From the NCBI GenBank assembly GCA_902611605.1, contig CACMAH010000003.1:62001-126000 (forward strand): a stretch of 64,000 nucleotides of DNA, written 5' to 3'. Shown here in pieces: positions 56,349-64,000 of the stretch. Under the pieces are notes generated by a model. The model saw only the letters and a list, made by a program, of their open reading frames with translations, was not told where the DNA came from and did no database searches. The position numbers were made by a program, and so were the translations under genes. Numbering within the stretch: position 1 is the stretch's first letter; each line of letters begins with the position of its first letter. This DNA is from an uncultured Alphaproteobacteria bacterium. Lineage in GTDB: Bacteria; Pseudomonadota; Alphaproteobacteria; Rhodobacterales; Rhodobacteraceae.

Positions 56349-57158
56349 TTAATTTTTTGCTAAAGATTTACTTCTATTATAAGCTGCAACTACGGCATTT
56401 TTAATTATTTCATGCCAACCATTTTTTTTATCCATCAAAATATTTAAAGCTGCTTGAGTTGTACCATTTGGACTAGTTACATTTTCTCTTAACCTCGATG
56501 GACTCTTATCACTATCCATTGCAAGAAGACCAGCACCAACAATAGTTTGTAAAACAATTGTTTTAGTTATTTCTTCAGGTATACCCAAATCATTACCAAC
56601 TCCAATTAGTATTTCAGCAAAATTAAAAATGTAAGCTGGACCAGAGCCTGAGATTGCAGTAACTACGTCCATCATACTTTCTTTTTCAAGAACTACAGTC
56701 TTACCTAATGTACTGAAAAAGTGCTCTGTCCATTTAATATGAGCTAAAGAAGAATATTCATTACCTATTATAGCGGAGACGCCCTGTTCTATAGAAACAG
56801 GTGTATTTGGCATAACTCTAATGACCGGACAAGGCACTTTAAAAATGTTATGAAAAAAACTAAAGTCTTTACCCGCAATTACACTTATAATAAAAGAATT
56901 ATCTGCAAGATCATTTTTATTATCTTTAATAACTTGTTCAGCAACTTGTGGTTTTACAGCAAAAATACAAACGTTTATCTGACCCTTTATATCTAAAGGA
57001 TTAAGAGTTATTTTTTTTGTATCATTCATCTTTTTTAGCCAATTAGAAGGATTTGGTTCACGCACATAAATTTTAGTCAATTCATTTGAAGCTTTAACCC
57101 AACCTCTAAGCATTGCCTCACCCATGTTACCGGAACCTACGATCAACACTTTGTTCAT
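56349..57158 (-). CDS. proC: pyrroline-5-carboxylate reductase
   Basis: ProC reduces pyrroline-5-carboxylate to proline with NAD(P)H. The Rossmann loop VGSGNMGEAMLRGW is at the start; RVMPNTPVSIEQGVSAI near residue 120 and TAISGSGPAYIFNF with the SPNGTTQAAL segment form the substrate site. The 269-residue length is normal. The ybjN-like gene lies upstream on the same strand, a frequent neighbour. Confidence 0.95.
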   Translation of the reverse strand: MNKVLIVGSGNMGEAMLRGWVKASNELTKIYVREPNPSNWLKKMNDTKKITLNPLDIKGQINVCIFAVKPQVAEQVIKDNKNDLADNSFIISVIAGKDFSFFHNIFKVPCPVIRVMPNTPVSIEQGVSAIIGNEYSSLAHIKWTEHFFSTLGKTVVLEKESMMDVVTAISGSGPAYIFNFAEILIGVGNDLGIPEEITKTIVLQTIVGAGLLAMDSDKSPSRLRENVTSPNGTTQAALNILMDKKNGWHEIIKNAVVAAYNRSKSLAKN

Positions 57159-57224
57159 GGTTTCACACTATTTTATAGTAGTTATATAATAAGAAAAAAT
57201 TCATTTTTTTAGATTCTTTAAGAT

Positions 57225-57728
57225 TTAAACAAATCCAGACAAATGTTGACTAGCTAACCTTAGAGCCATGTCAGGACTTTCTTTTCCACAAGATATTAGT
57301 TGAAAAACAGGGTAGAGTTCATCCATTACAGAAGTAGTTTCAGAAATTATTTCTGTAGTACGTCGGCTTTCAATTTCTAACGCGTCAGATCCCTTAAATT
57401 GATTGTGAAAAACTAAAATTTTCTCATTCTCACAAAAAGTAAAATGACCCTCACTACATTTCTCATTTGCAAGGTTGAGTGTTTTATAAAAAGAACTCAT
57501 ATTTTCTTTCTTTGGATTCAAATCATATTCACATGTTAATTTTAGCTGCTGATCTTTTTCCAACCATAACAAAGAAAATAAATAATTTTTCCATACTCCT
57601 TCAACGTAAAAAGCAGCAGAATCAAAACCATCATTTACTAGCTCCCAACTTTTTAATTTTGCTAAATTTTTAAAATTAGAGACTGGATTACCTTCAAAAT
57701 ATGTTTTTAAATCTTCCTGAATATTCAT
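57225..57728 (-). CDS. YbjN domain-containing protein
   Basis: A 167-residue protein with a YbjN-type (type III secretion chaperone-like) domain: KSWELVNDGFDSAAFYVEGV, LKLTCEYDLNPK and a C-terminal ALRLASQHLSGFV. Proteins of this kind next to proC are common in alphaproteobacteria. Function unknown; no signal peptide or membrane segment. It precedes proC by 66 bases. Confidence 0.75.
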   Translation of the reverse strand: MNIQEDLKTYFEGNPVSNFKNLAKLKSWELVNDGFDSAAFYVEGVWKNYLFSLLWLEKDQQLKLTCEYDLNPKKENMSSFYKTLNLANEKCSEGHFTFCENEKILVFHNQFKGSDALEIESRRTTEIISETTSVMDELYPVFQLISCGKESPDMALRLASQHLSGFV

Positions 57729-57843
57729 GATTTATGATTTTTAAATTAACAGAAAAAACAATTTGTAGTTATTTTTGTTTAATATAACACAAAATGTTGA
57801 TAAGTTAAGTATAATATTTAGGAATAATTAAAAAATTATCTTT

Positions 57844-58128
57844 TTAATTTTTCGAATTTTTTTTTGCAATTACAGTTTTTGAAGTTCTTGGTTTTGGTTT
57901 CAACATGTTTATTTCTTTTTTTAAATCAAGTAATTCTTTTTGCAATTCAGAATGAATTTCTTTCATCACATCAAACTCTTCTCTTGTTACCAAACCTTTA
58001 TCTGCCAAATACCTGTCTAAAAGACTTTTTACTGCATTTTCAATTTCACCAGTTGCATTTTGTGCTAAACCAAAAGCATTGGTCATTAACTTTGCTAAAT
58101 CATCAATAATTTGATTTCTACTTTGCAT
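57844..58128 (-). CDS. UbiK-like accessory factor (BMFP/YqiC family)
   Basis: A 94-residue coiled-coil protein. The N-terminal half (LAKLMTNAFGLAQNATGEIE) and the VTREEFDVMKEIHSELQKEL coiled coil match the YqiC/UbiK family; a lysine-rich tail follows. UbiK assists ubiquinone synthesis enzymes in E. coli, and related proteins are called membrane fusogenic; the role here is inferred. Divergent from lgt. Confidence 0.78.
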   Translation of the reverse strand: MQSRNQIIDDLAKLMTNAFGLAQNATGEIENAVKSLLDRYLADKGLVTREEFDVMKEIHSELQKELLDLKKEINMLKPKPRTSKTVIAKKNSKN

Positions 58129-58178
58129 TTTCGAACCTATAATAATAATATTTCTCGACTAGCTTATGATTGATGTAA

Positions 58179-58209
58179 TAATAATTAATAATTAATAATT
58201 AATAATTAA
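58179..58209. repeat. AT-only tandem repeat upstream of lgt
   Basis: About four consecutive units of the heptamer AATAATT between the divergent ubiK-like and lgt genes, ending 22 bases before the lgt start. Phase-variable slippage or a promoter UP-like element are possible; none is shown. Confidence 0.7.
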
Positions 58210-58231
58210 AAGACAAGAGATTAAATTTCTA

Positions 58232-59134
58232 ATGTATTTTAGATTCCCAGACTTTTTAAAACCCAATGTTTTTTCTTTTGAAATTTTTAATTTTAGCTTA
58301 GCACTTAGTTGGTATTCATTATCTTATATTTTTGGAATTATTTGTGCTTGGTATATAATATATGCTTTAGCCAAAAAAGAAACTCTTTGGCCAGAAAAAA
58401 GTCCACTAAAAACACAAAACGTTGAAGACTTAATGACATATCTTATACTAGGTATAATCTTAGGTGGAAGAATGGGATATGTATTATTTTATAATCCTGA
58501 GTTTTACTTGAATTCACCTATTCGAATTCTTTATTTATGGGAAGGGGGAATGTCATTCCATGGTGGTTTTTTAGGAGTAGTATTTGGGGCTTTATACTAC
58601 TCTATTCGAAATAGAAAATCTATACTCCCTATGGGCGATATAATTGCTGTAAGTACTCCACCTGGTCTTTTTTTAGGTCGTTTAGCTAATTTTATAAATC
58701 AAGAACTATGGGGGAAGCCTACTACTTATTTTTTAGGAATGGAATTTACAAAACCACCAGCTGACATTTGTCCAAAAAGTTGGGAATTAGAAATTTGCAT
58801 TAGACATCCCTCTCAATTATATGAAGCTCTATTAGAAGGTCTACTTTTAGGAATATTACTATTAGTATTAGTATATATTTTTAAATTACTTAAGTATCCA
58901 GGAAGAATAATGGGGACTTTTTTCTTTGGTTATGGATTAGCTAGAATTTTTGTTGAATTTTTTAGAGAGGCTGATCCTCAATATATAAGTGCTGAAAACC
59001 CTAATGGATATATTTTTATGATATCAAAAGACTTTGGCTTTTCAATGGGACAAACACTTTCATTTCCAATGTTAATAGTTGGAATTTTTTTTATAATACT
59101 ATCATTCAAAAATATTAAAAAAAGAATTTCTTAA
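58232..59134 (+). CDS. lgt: prolipoprotein diacylglyceryl transferase
   Basis: Lgt attaches diacylglycerol to the lipobox cysteine of prelipoproteins in the inner membrane. Several membrane spans surround the signature GGRMGYVLFYNPEFYL, SFHGGFLGVVFG, GRLANFINQELWGK near residue 150 and HPSQLYEALLEG near 190. The 300-residue length is normal. First gene of the lgt-midA-pgeF unit; its substrates would include the small lipoprotein at 24 kb. Confidence 0.95.
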   Translation: MYFRFPDFLKPNVFSFEIFNFSLALSWYSLSYIFGIICAWYIIYALAKKETLWPEKSPLKTQNVEDLMTYLILGIILGGRMGYVLFYNPEFYLNSPIRILYLWEGGMSFHGGFLGVVFGALYYSIRNRKSILPMGDIIAVSTPPGLFLGRLANFINQELWGKPTTYFLGMEFTKPPADICPKSWELEICIRHPSQLYEALLEGLLLGILLLVLVYIFKLLKYPGRIMGTFFFGYGLARIFVEFFREADPQYISAENPNGYIFMISKDFGFSMGQTLSFPMLIVGIFFIILSFKNIKKRIS

Positions 59135-59137
59135 TTT

Positions 59138-60232
59138 ATGAAAAAAATTAATCTCACTGAATTGATAAAAAATTCAATAATTAAAAAAAATGGGATAAGC
59201 CTCTCAGAGTATATGAAAATGTGTATGACACACCCAAAGTATGGATATTACACAAAAAAATATCCTATTGGTTTTAAGGGAGATTTTATTACAAGCCCAG
59301 AAATATCTCAAATGTTTGGGGAACTTATCGGATTATGGATTGTTAAAGTTTGGATGGATCATGATAAGCCTTCTAACTTTTCTTTAGTGGAACTAGGTCC
59401 TGGAAATGGAACTTTGATGGCGGACATATTAAGAGCGACCAGAAATATTCCAGAGTTTCATAAATCATTAAAAATCACATTAGTAGAAATATCACCTGCC
59501 TTGCAGAAATTACAAAAAAAAGTTCTAAAAAACTATCAAATAAATTGGAAAAACAAATTAAATAAATTACCAAATATCCCAACAACAATAATTGCTAATG
59601 AGTTTTTTGATGCTTTTCCTATAGAGCAGTACATTTTTAAAAAATCTAAATGGCTGGAAATTATAGTTTCATTAAAAAATTTTAAAAATAAGAACTCAAA
59701 TGAGTTTTGTTTTGGATTAAAAAAGATAGCTAAACCACCAGATGAATTATCATCCTTAAATAATGAAGAAAACCAGATCTATGAGGTTTCTCCAGAAATT
59801 AAAAAAAATATAATATATTTATCTAAACACTTAAAAAAAAATCGTGGTGCTTGTTTAATAATTGACTATGGTAAAAACAATAATTTAGGTAGTACTTTAC
59901 AGTCTATAAAAAATCATAAATATTCTAATCCCCTTGAAAATCAAGGGGAGAGTGATTTAACTAGCTTGGTTAATTTTAGAGCTATAAAGGATTATGCAGA
60001 AAATTATAATCTAGTAGTTACAGATTTAGTTGATCAAGGAGACTTTTTAAATACTTTAGGAATACAAGAACGATTTGTGGCTCTTTCAGAAAATATGGAA
60101 AAGGAAAAAATTGCTTTGCATCTTTCATCTTTGAAAAGACTTATAGATAAAAATCAAATGGGAAAACTATTTAAAGTTATTGGAATTAGGAATAGAAATT
60201 CTTTGCCATTAGTAGGGTTAGAACATAAGTGA
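59138..60232 (+). CDS. MidA/NDUFAF7-like SAM-dependent methyltransferase
   Basis: A 364-residue protein of the COG1565 group. GISLSEYMKMCMTHPKYGYY at the start, GDFITSPEISQMFGEL near residue 47, the SAM loop VELGPGNGTLMADILR near 84 and NEFFDAFPIEQYIF near 150 are family blocks. The mitochondrial homologue NDUFAF7 methylates an arginine of complex I; the bacterial target is inferred to be similar. It lies three bases after lgt and overlaps pgeF by four. Confidence 0.88.
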   Translation: MKKINLTELIKNSIIKKNGISLSEYMKMCMTHPKYGYYTKKYPIGFKGDFITSPEISQMFGELIGLWIVKVWMDHDKPSNFSLVELGPGNGTLMADILRATRNIPEFHKSLKITLVEISPALQKLQKKVLKNYQINWKNKLNKLPNIPTTIIANEFFDAFPIEQYIFKKSKWLEIIVSLKNFKNKNSNEFCFGLKKIAKPPDELSSLNNEENQIYEVSPEIKKNIIYLSKHLKKNRGACLIIDYGKNNNLGSTLQSIKNHKYSNPLENQGESDLTSLVNFRAIKDYAENYNLVVTDLVDQGDFLNTLGIQERFVALSENMEKEKIALHLSSLKRLIDKNQMGKLFKVIGIRNRNSLPLVGLEHK

Positions 60233-60981
60233 CAGAATATTTGACATCAAATGTGATAGAAAATTTTAAACACGGTTTTTTTAAAAGAACTGGTGGTGTT
60301 TCAATTAATGAATTTAGCAGTTTAAATTGTAAGTATAGTAGCTTTGATACTATATCAAAAATAAATTCCAATAGAGCAATTGTATCAAATTTAATGGGAA
60401 TAAAAATTTCTGATCTTATTACTCTTAAACAAATGCATTCCTCAGATGTAATTAATATTACAGGAAGAATTGAACCTGATGAAATTGAAGGGGACTCGAT
60501 GGTAACATCAAAAGAAGGCATATGCTTAGGAATACTTACTGCTGATTGCGCTCCTATACTTTTTGGTGACTTTGAAAAAAAAATTATAGGAGCTGCGCAT
60601 GCGGGTTGGAAGGGTTTATATGGTGGGATAGTTGAAAACACTCTAGAAAATATGGTGCAATTAGGAGCAAAGATAAAGAATATTTGTGTAGCAATTGGAC
60701 CCTGTATTCAAAAAAATAATTATGAGGTAGGGATTGAATTCTATGAAAGATTTATCAAAAAAGATAGAACGTACAAAAATTTTTTTTTAAAAGAGAACAA
60801 TAAAATATTGTTTGATTTACCTGGATCTATATCTTTTAGACTTCACTTACAGGGTATTAGAAATATCCAGTCCCTAAATAAGTGTACCTTTACAGAGAAA
60901 AAAAATTATTTTTCTTTTCGACGAAATCAAAAAAATAAACTTGGTGATTGTGGAAGGATGATTTCTACAATAAAGATATAA
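60229..60981 (+). CDS. pgeF: YfiH/PgeF-like laccase-domain protein
   Basis: A 250-residue protein of the YfiH family. Zinc-binding residues are in LKQMHSSDVI, LTADCAPILF and GAAHAGWKGLYGG near residue 123, and AIGPCIQ follows. Members act as purine nucleoside phosphorylases or as peptidoglycan amino-acid editing enzymes (PgeF); which applies is not decided. It starts with GTG overlapping the midA stop by four bases, indicating coupling. Confidence 0.9.
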   Translation: MTEYLTSNVIENFKHGFFKRTGGVSINEFSSLNCKYSSFDTISKINSNRAIVSNLMGIKISDLITLKQMHSSDVINITGRIEPDEIEGDSMVTSKEGICLGILTADCAPILFGDFEKKIIGAAHAGWKGLYGGIVENTLENMVQLGAKIKNICVAIGPCIQKNNYEVGIEFYERFIKKDRTYKNFFLKENNKILFDLPGSISFRLHLQGIRNIQSLNKCTFTEKKNYFSFRRNQKNKLGDCGRMISTIKI

Positions 60982-61014
60982 ATAAAAATTAATTTGAAAA
61001 AGGTAGGAAGTTTA

Positions 61015-61953
61015 ATGCCTGAAAAAACGAAGCTATTGATAATCGGATCTGGTCCTGCTGGATATACTGCTGCTGTATATGGTTCTAGAGCCTTGCTAGA
61101 ACCAATACTTTTGCAAGGTATACAACCTGGCGGTCAACTCACAATTACAACTGAAGTTGAAAACTGGCCAGGAGTAAAAGAAATACAGGGTCCTGATCTT
61201 ATGACTAATTTAGAAAGTCATGCTAAGTCCGCAGGAACAAAAATTATTAATGAAACTATTATCAAATTAAATTTAAAAAAATATCCATTCATTGCAATGT
61301 CAGAAGGTGGGAATCAATATGAAGCAGAATCCATTATACTTGCAACTGGGGCCCAAGCAAAATGGCTTGGCTTGAAATCAGAGGAGAAGTATAAAGGATT
61401 TGGAGTATCAGCATGTGCAACTTGTGATGGTTTTTTCTTTAGAAACGAAATAATTACAGTGATTGGTGGTGGAAATACTGCTGTAGAAGAAGCCCTATTT
61501 CTTACTAATTTTGCAAGAAAAGTAATTCTAATTCATAGGAGAGATACTTTAAGGGCTGAAAAAATACTCCAAGAAAGACTATTTAAAAATCCAAAAGTAG
61601 AGGTTATTTGGAACAGCCAATTAAAAGAAATAATTGGAATAGATAATCCCTTGAGTGTAGAGGGAATAAAAATTGAAAATCTTCTAGATAAAAAAGAATT
61701 AGAAATTTCATGCAAAGGTGTTTTTATAGCCATTGGCCACGCCCCATCAAATGAATTAATTATAAATCAACTTGAAACACATAATGGCGGTTATGTTGTT
61801 ACGAAACCAAATTCAACAGAGACTTCTATACCAGGAGTTTTCGCCGCTGGGGATATTACAGATTTTAAATACAGGCAAGCAGTTACTGCTGCTGGAATGG
61901 GTTGTATGGCTGCTTTGGAAGCAGAGAAATTTTTGGCCGAGAAAATAGTCTAG
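61015..61953 (+). CDS. trxB: thioredoxin-disulfide reductase
   Basis: TrxB reduces thioredoxin with NADPH. The FAD loop LIIGSGPAGYTAAVYGSRA, the redox pair in SACATCDGFFF near residue 130, the NADPH loop VIGGGNTAVEEALFL and the C-terminal GVFAAGDITDFKYRQAVTAAG are all present. I start at the ATG at 61015, which has AGGAAG at the right distance; a TTG at 60994 opens the frame earlier. About 312 residues. Confidence 0.95.
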   Translation: MPEKTKLLIIGSGPAGYTAAVYGSRALLEPILLQGIQPGGQLTITTEVENWPGVKEIQGPDLMTNLESHAKSAGTKIINETIIKLNLKKYPFIAMSEGGNQYEAESIILATGAQAKWLGLKSEEKYKGFGVSACATCDGFFFRNEIITVIGGGNTAVEEALFLTNFARKVILIHRRDTLRAEKILQERLFKNPKVEVIWNSQLKEIIGIDNPLSVEGIKIENLLDKKELEISCKGVFIAIGHAPSNELIINQLETHNGGYVVTKPNSTETSIPGVFAAGDITDFKYRQAVTAAGMGCMAALEAEKFLAEKIV

Positions 61954-61992
61954 AATTTCAAATAAATTCCTAAAAATAAAAAAAGTTCTCAA

Positions 61993-62409
61993 TTACTCAT
62001 TAGAATCTATTTTTATTTTTTTAACTTTTGGTTCAATATTTTTTCTCAATAAGAAAACATTTAGCAAACCTTTCTCTAAACTAGCCCCACTGACTTCAAC
62101 ACCATCTGCCAAAACAAATGTTTTTTGAAAATGTCTAGCTGCTATACCCCTATAAATAAATGTATTTTGATTTGATTTTTCAATTTGCTTTCCTGAAATT
62201 ATGAGTTGCCTCTCCTCTAGTGTTATATTAAGTTCATCTTCACTAAATCCAGCTACTGCTAAAGTAATTTTGTAATTATTATCATCAGATAACTCTATAT
62301 TATAAGGGGGAAATCCATCATTACTTGATTTAATTGTTTTTTCCAGCAGCCTATCGATTTGCTCAAAACCTAATAAAAAAGGATGCGCTGCAAATGATAT
62401 TCTAGCCAT
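61993..62409 (-). CDS. small heat shock protein, Hsp20/IbpA family
   Basis: A 138-residue alpha-crystallin protein. FEQIDRLLEKT and PPYNIELSDDNNYKITLAVAGF start the domain, ITLEERQLIISGKQ is the central strand pair, and YRGIAARHFQKTFVLADGV resembles IbpA. It binds unfolding proteins. GAGGAA precedes the start. The 127-base leader is AT-rich, and I could not make out a convincing RNA thermometer. Divergent from purE. Confidence 0.92.
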   Translation of the reverse strand: MARISFAAHPFLLGFEQIDRLLEKTIKSSNDGFPPYNIELSDDNNYKITLAVAGFSEDELNITLEERQLIISGKQIEKSNQNTFIYRGIAARHFQKTFVLADGVEVSGASLEKGLLNVFLLRKNIEPKVKKIKIDSNE

Positions 62410-62536
62410 ATTAAAATTCCTCGATTAATGATAACAATATATGTAAAATATTAATAAATTCAATTGAATTAATTTTTAAAAAATTCATATATTAAAGTTT
62501 AAGCTGATTGTTCACTATATATTTTTTAGGATTAAA

Positions 62537-63025
62537 ATGGAAAAAAATTTAATTAGCGTAATCATGGGAAGTCAATCAGATTGGAAAACAATGCGATTTG
62601 CTTGTGATATTTTAGAAGAATTTAAAGTTAAATATGAAAAAAAAATTATTTCAGCACATAGAACACCTGACCGCCTTTTTAAATATGCAAGCAACGCACA
62701 TAAAAGACAAATAAAAGTTATAATTGCTGGAGCTGGAGGTGCTGCACATTTGCCTGGAATGGTTGCATCAAAGACTTTTTTACCAGTTATTGGTGTTCCT
62801 ATATTATCTGAAGCACTTTCAGGTGTAGATAGTTTATATTCAATAGTACAAATGCCAAGAGGTTGCCCTGTAGCAACAATGGCAATAGGTATACCAGGCG
62901 CAGTTAATTCTTCCATTTTGGCAATTTCAGTCTTAGCACTTAATAATAAAAAATTAGAAAAAAAATTAAAAAATTGGCATAAACATACGACTTTGACTGT
63001 TCCATTGGTCCCAAAAGATGACTAA
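62537..63025 (+). CDS. purE: N5-carboxyaminoimidazole ribonucleotide mutase
   Basis: PurE class I converts N5-CAIR to CAIR in purine synthesis. SVIMGSQSDWKTMRFACDIL at the start, SAHRTPDRLF near residue 44, GAGGAAHLPGMVAS near 72 and PIGV-type GVPILSEALSGVDSL are family blocks. The 162-residue length is normal. Its end overlaps purK by eight bases; the two act in sequence. Confidence 0.96.
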   Translation: MEKNLISVIMGSQSDWKTMRFACDILEEFKVKYEKKIISAHRTPDRLFKYASNAHKRQIKVIIAGAGGAAHLPGMVASKTFLPVIGVPILSEALSGVDSLYSIVQMPRGCPVATMAIGIPGAVNSSILAISVLALNNKKLEKKLKNWHKHTTLTVPLVPKDD

Positions 63026-64000
63026 AAAAAACGAATTACCTTTTGGCAGTATTATTGGAATTTTAGGAGGTGGCCAATTAGGTAGAATGCTGTCACTATC
63101 AGCTTCTCAATTAGGTTTTAAAACTCATATATATGATCCGGATATCAATGCACCAGCTAAACAGGTAACTAATTTATCAAGTACATTTGAATATGATGAT
63201 TTTAAAAATTTAGAAAATTTTGCCAATAAAGTTGATGTTATAACTTATGAATTTGAAAACATTCCTTTAGAAACAATTAAATTTTGCCAAAATTTAAAAA
63301 GTGTTTACCCAAATTATAAATCATTGGGTATTTGCCAAGATAGAATCACTGAAAAAAATTTCCTAAAGAGTATAGGGGTTGAAACTGTTAAATTTGAAAT
63401 GGCTTCATCTTATGAGGAAATTAAAATAGCTATAGAAAATATAGGTCTTCCTGTAGTAATTAAAACAAGTAGGTTTGGATATGATGGTAAAGGGCAAAAA
63501 GTAATTTATAAAAAAGAAGAAATTGAAAAAATTGTTTCTGAATTCATAGATGTACAAGTTGTCATTGAAAAATTTATTGAATTTGAGTTGGAAATTTCTG
63601 TTATCATATGTAGAGACATGAGTGGAAAAATATCTGCTTATGATCCTTCGGAGAATATACATAAAAATGGTATATTAGTTGAGTCTAAAGTACCTGCAAA
63701 TATAAGCTTTTCTACAAGTAGTGATGCTATTATTTTAGCAAGTAAAATAGTAAGAAATTTAAATTATATTGGAGTAATGGGTATAGAGTTTTTTATAACA
63801 AAAGAAAAGAAAATATTAGTAAATGAAATGGCCCCGAGAGTTCACAATTCAGGTCATTGGACACAAACTGGATGCATAATTAGTCAATTTGAACAACATA
63901 TAAGAGCTATTACTGGAACACCAATTGGAGATGGTAGAAGACACTCAAATGTATTAATGAAAAATATATTAGGAAATCAAATTTTTGATATTAATTATGA
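63018..64000 (+). CDS. purK: N5-carboxyaminoimidazole ribonucleotide synthase (3' end beyond window)
   Basis: The frame runs open from the ATG at 63018 to the window end (327 codons). PurK makes N5-CAIR from AIR, bicarbonate and ATP. Family blocks are GILGGGQLGRMLSLSA near residue 15, VIKTSRFGYDGKGQ near 150 in the ATP-grasp domain and NEMAPRVHNSGHWT near 270. The start overlaps the purE end by eight bases, the usual purEK coupling. Only the C-terminal portion is missing. Confidence 0.95.
   Translation, partial: MTKKNELPFGSIIGILGGGQLGRMLSLSASQLGFKTHIYDPDINAPAKQVTNLSSTFEYDDFKNLENFANKVDVITYEFENIPLETIKFCQNLKSVYPNYKSLGICQDRITEKNFLKSIGVETVKFEMASSYEEIKIAIENIGLPVVIKTSRFGYDGKGQKVIYKKEEIEKIVSEFIDVQVVIEKFIEFELEISVIICRDMSGKISAYDPSENIHKNGILVESKVPANISFSTSSDAIILASKIVRNLNYIGVMGIEFFITKEKKILVNEMAPRVHNSGHWTQTGCIISQFEQHIRAITGTPIGDGRRHSNVLMKNILGNQIFDINY

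Noticed and set aside
62410-62536. RNA thermometer before hsp20
   Set aside because: The leader is AT-rich and the pairing with the GAGGAA site is too weak to call; the palindrome TTCAATTGAA there is not a known heat-shock element.
63405-63662. Minus-strand frame rich in Phe and Asn opposite purK
   Set aside because: Antisense shadow of the intact purK reading frame.

Overview
The window is a densely packed, very AT-rich (about 30% G+C by hand count of core lines) bacterial chromosome segment. Gene content and order point to an alphaproteobacterium with a small, streamlined genome, probably a marine heterotroph: rpoZ-rsh-DUF2062-pdxJ-acpS-lepB-rnc-era-DUF1491-recO in one run, argH divergent from a tlpA-like gene with a tiny lipoprotein gene before lysA, pyk next to DUF1244, lgt-midA-pgeF, and the alphaproteobacterial families DUF1491, DUF1467 and COG4246. 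ETF-ubiquinone oxidoreductase and polyprenyl diphosphate synthase indicate aerobic, ubiquinone-based respiration. I could not place it at genus level. No rRNA, tRNA, CRISPR array, transposase or integrase gene was found.

Region 1 (about 1-7,000) is accessory. It opens with the 3' part of a PLP-dependent cysteine synthase-like gene of clearly higher G+C. Then come an SDR with an unusual active site, four short proteins of unknown function, a small exported protein, and a class III nucleotide cyclase with a TPR tail. Seven copies (A to G) of a G-rich repeat of up to about 110 bp lie between these genes, all in the same orientation, with one gene (two in one case) between neighbouring copies. 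This cassette-like layout is the most unusual structure in the window. It ends just before recO next to a pair of TGCCACTTTT direct repeats that resemble recombinase arm-type sites.

Region 2 (7,026-15,458, minus strand) is one long housekeeping run: folK, rpoZ, bifunctional (p)ppGpp synthetase/hydrolase, DUF2062, pdxJ, acpS, lepB, rnc, era, DUF1491, recO. Region 3 (15.5-22.6 kb) holds ispH, a DUF3429-like membrane gene and rnhA on the plus strand, fmt-def on the minus strand, then a PatB-like lyase, accA, a PlsC-like acyltransferase and a zinc-ribbon membrane protein. Region 4 (22.6-33.8 kb) carries lysA, a 41-residue lipoprotein, argH, a TlpA-like thioredoxin, a glutamine amidotransferase, a hidden YdcH-like gene, a TrmN6-like methyltransferase, polyprenyl diphosphate synthase, ispE, a TPR protein, ETF-QO and greA. 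Region 5 (33.8-40.9 kb) is the rpmI-rplT-pheS-pheT translation operon, pyk, DUF1244 and a D-amino-acid aminotransferase.

Region 6 (41-64 kb) mixes central metabolism and biosynthesis: thiolase, alpha/beta hydrolase, iron-type alcohol dehydrogenase, argG, yggT, COG4246, dapD-dapE, a methylmalonyl-CoA epimerase-like gene, DUF1467, a nitroreductase, aspS, carB, tdk, a CsaA-like protein, proC, ybjN, ubiK, lgt, midA, pgeF, trxB, hsp20, purE and an open-ended purK. Lysine (lysA, dapD, dapE) and arginine (argG, argH, carB) synthesis are each spread over two or more loci. Gene starts were moved inward where a better ribosome binding site or family start supported it (rpoZ, fmt, pdxJ, argH, greA, pheS, pheT, trxB and others). 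Three genes were found by direct reading: the lipoprotein, the YdcH-like gene and purK.
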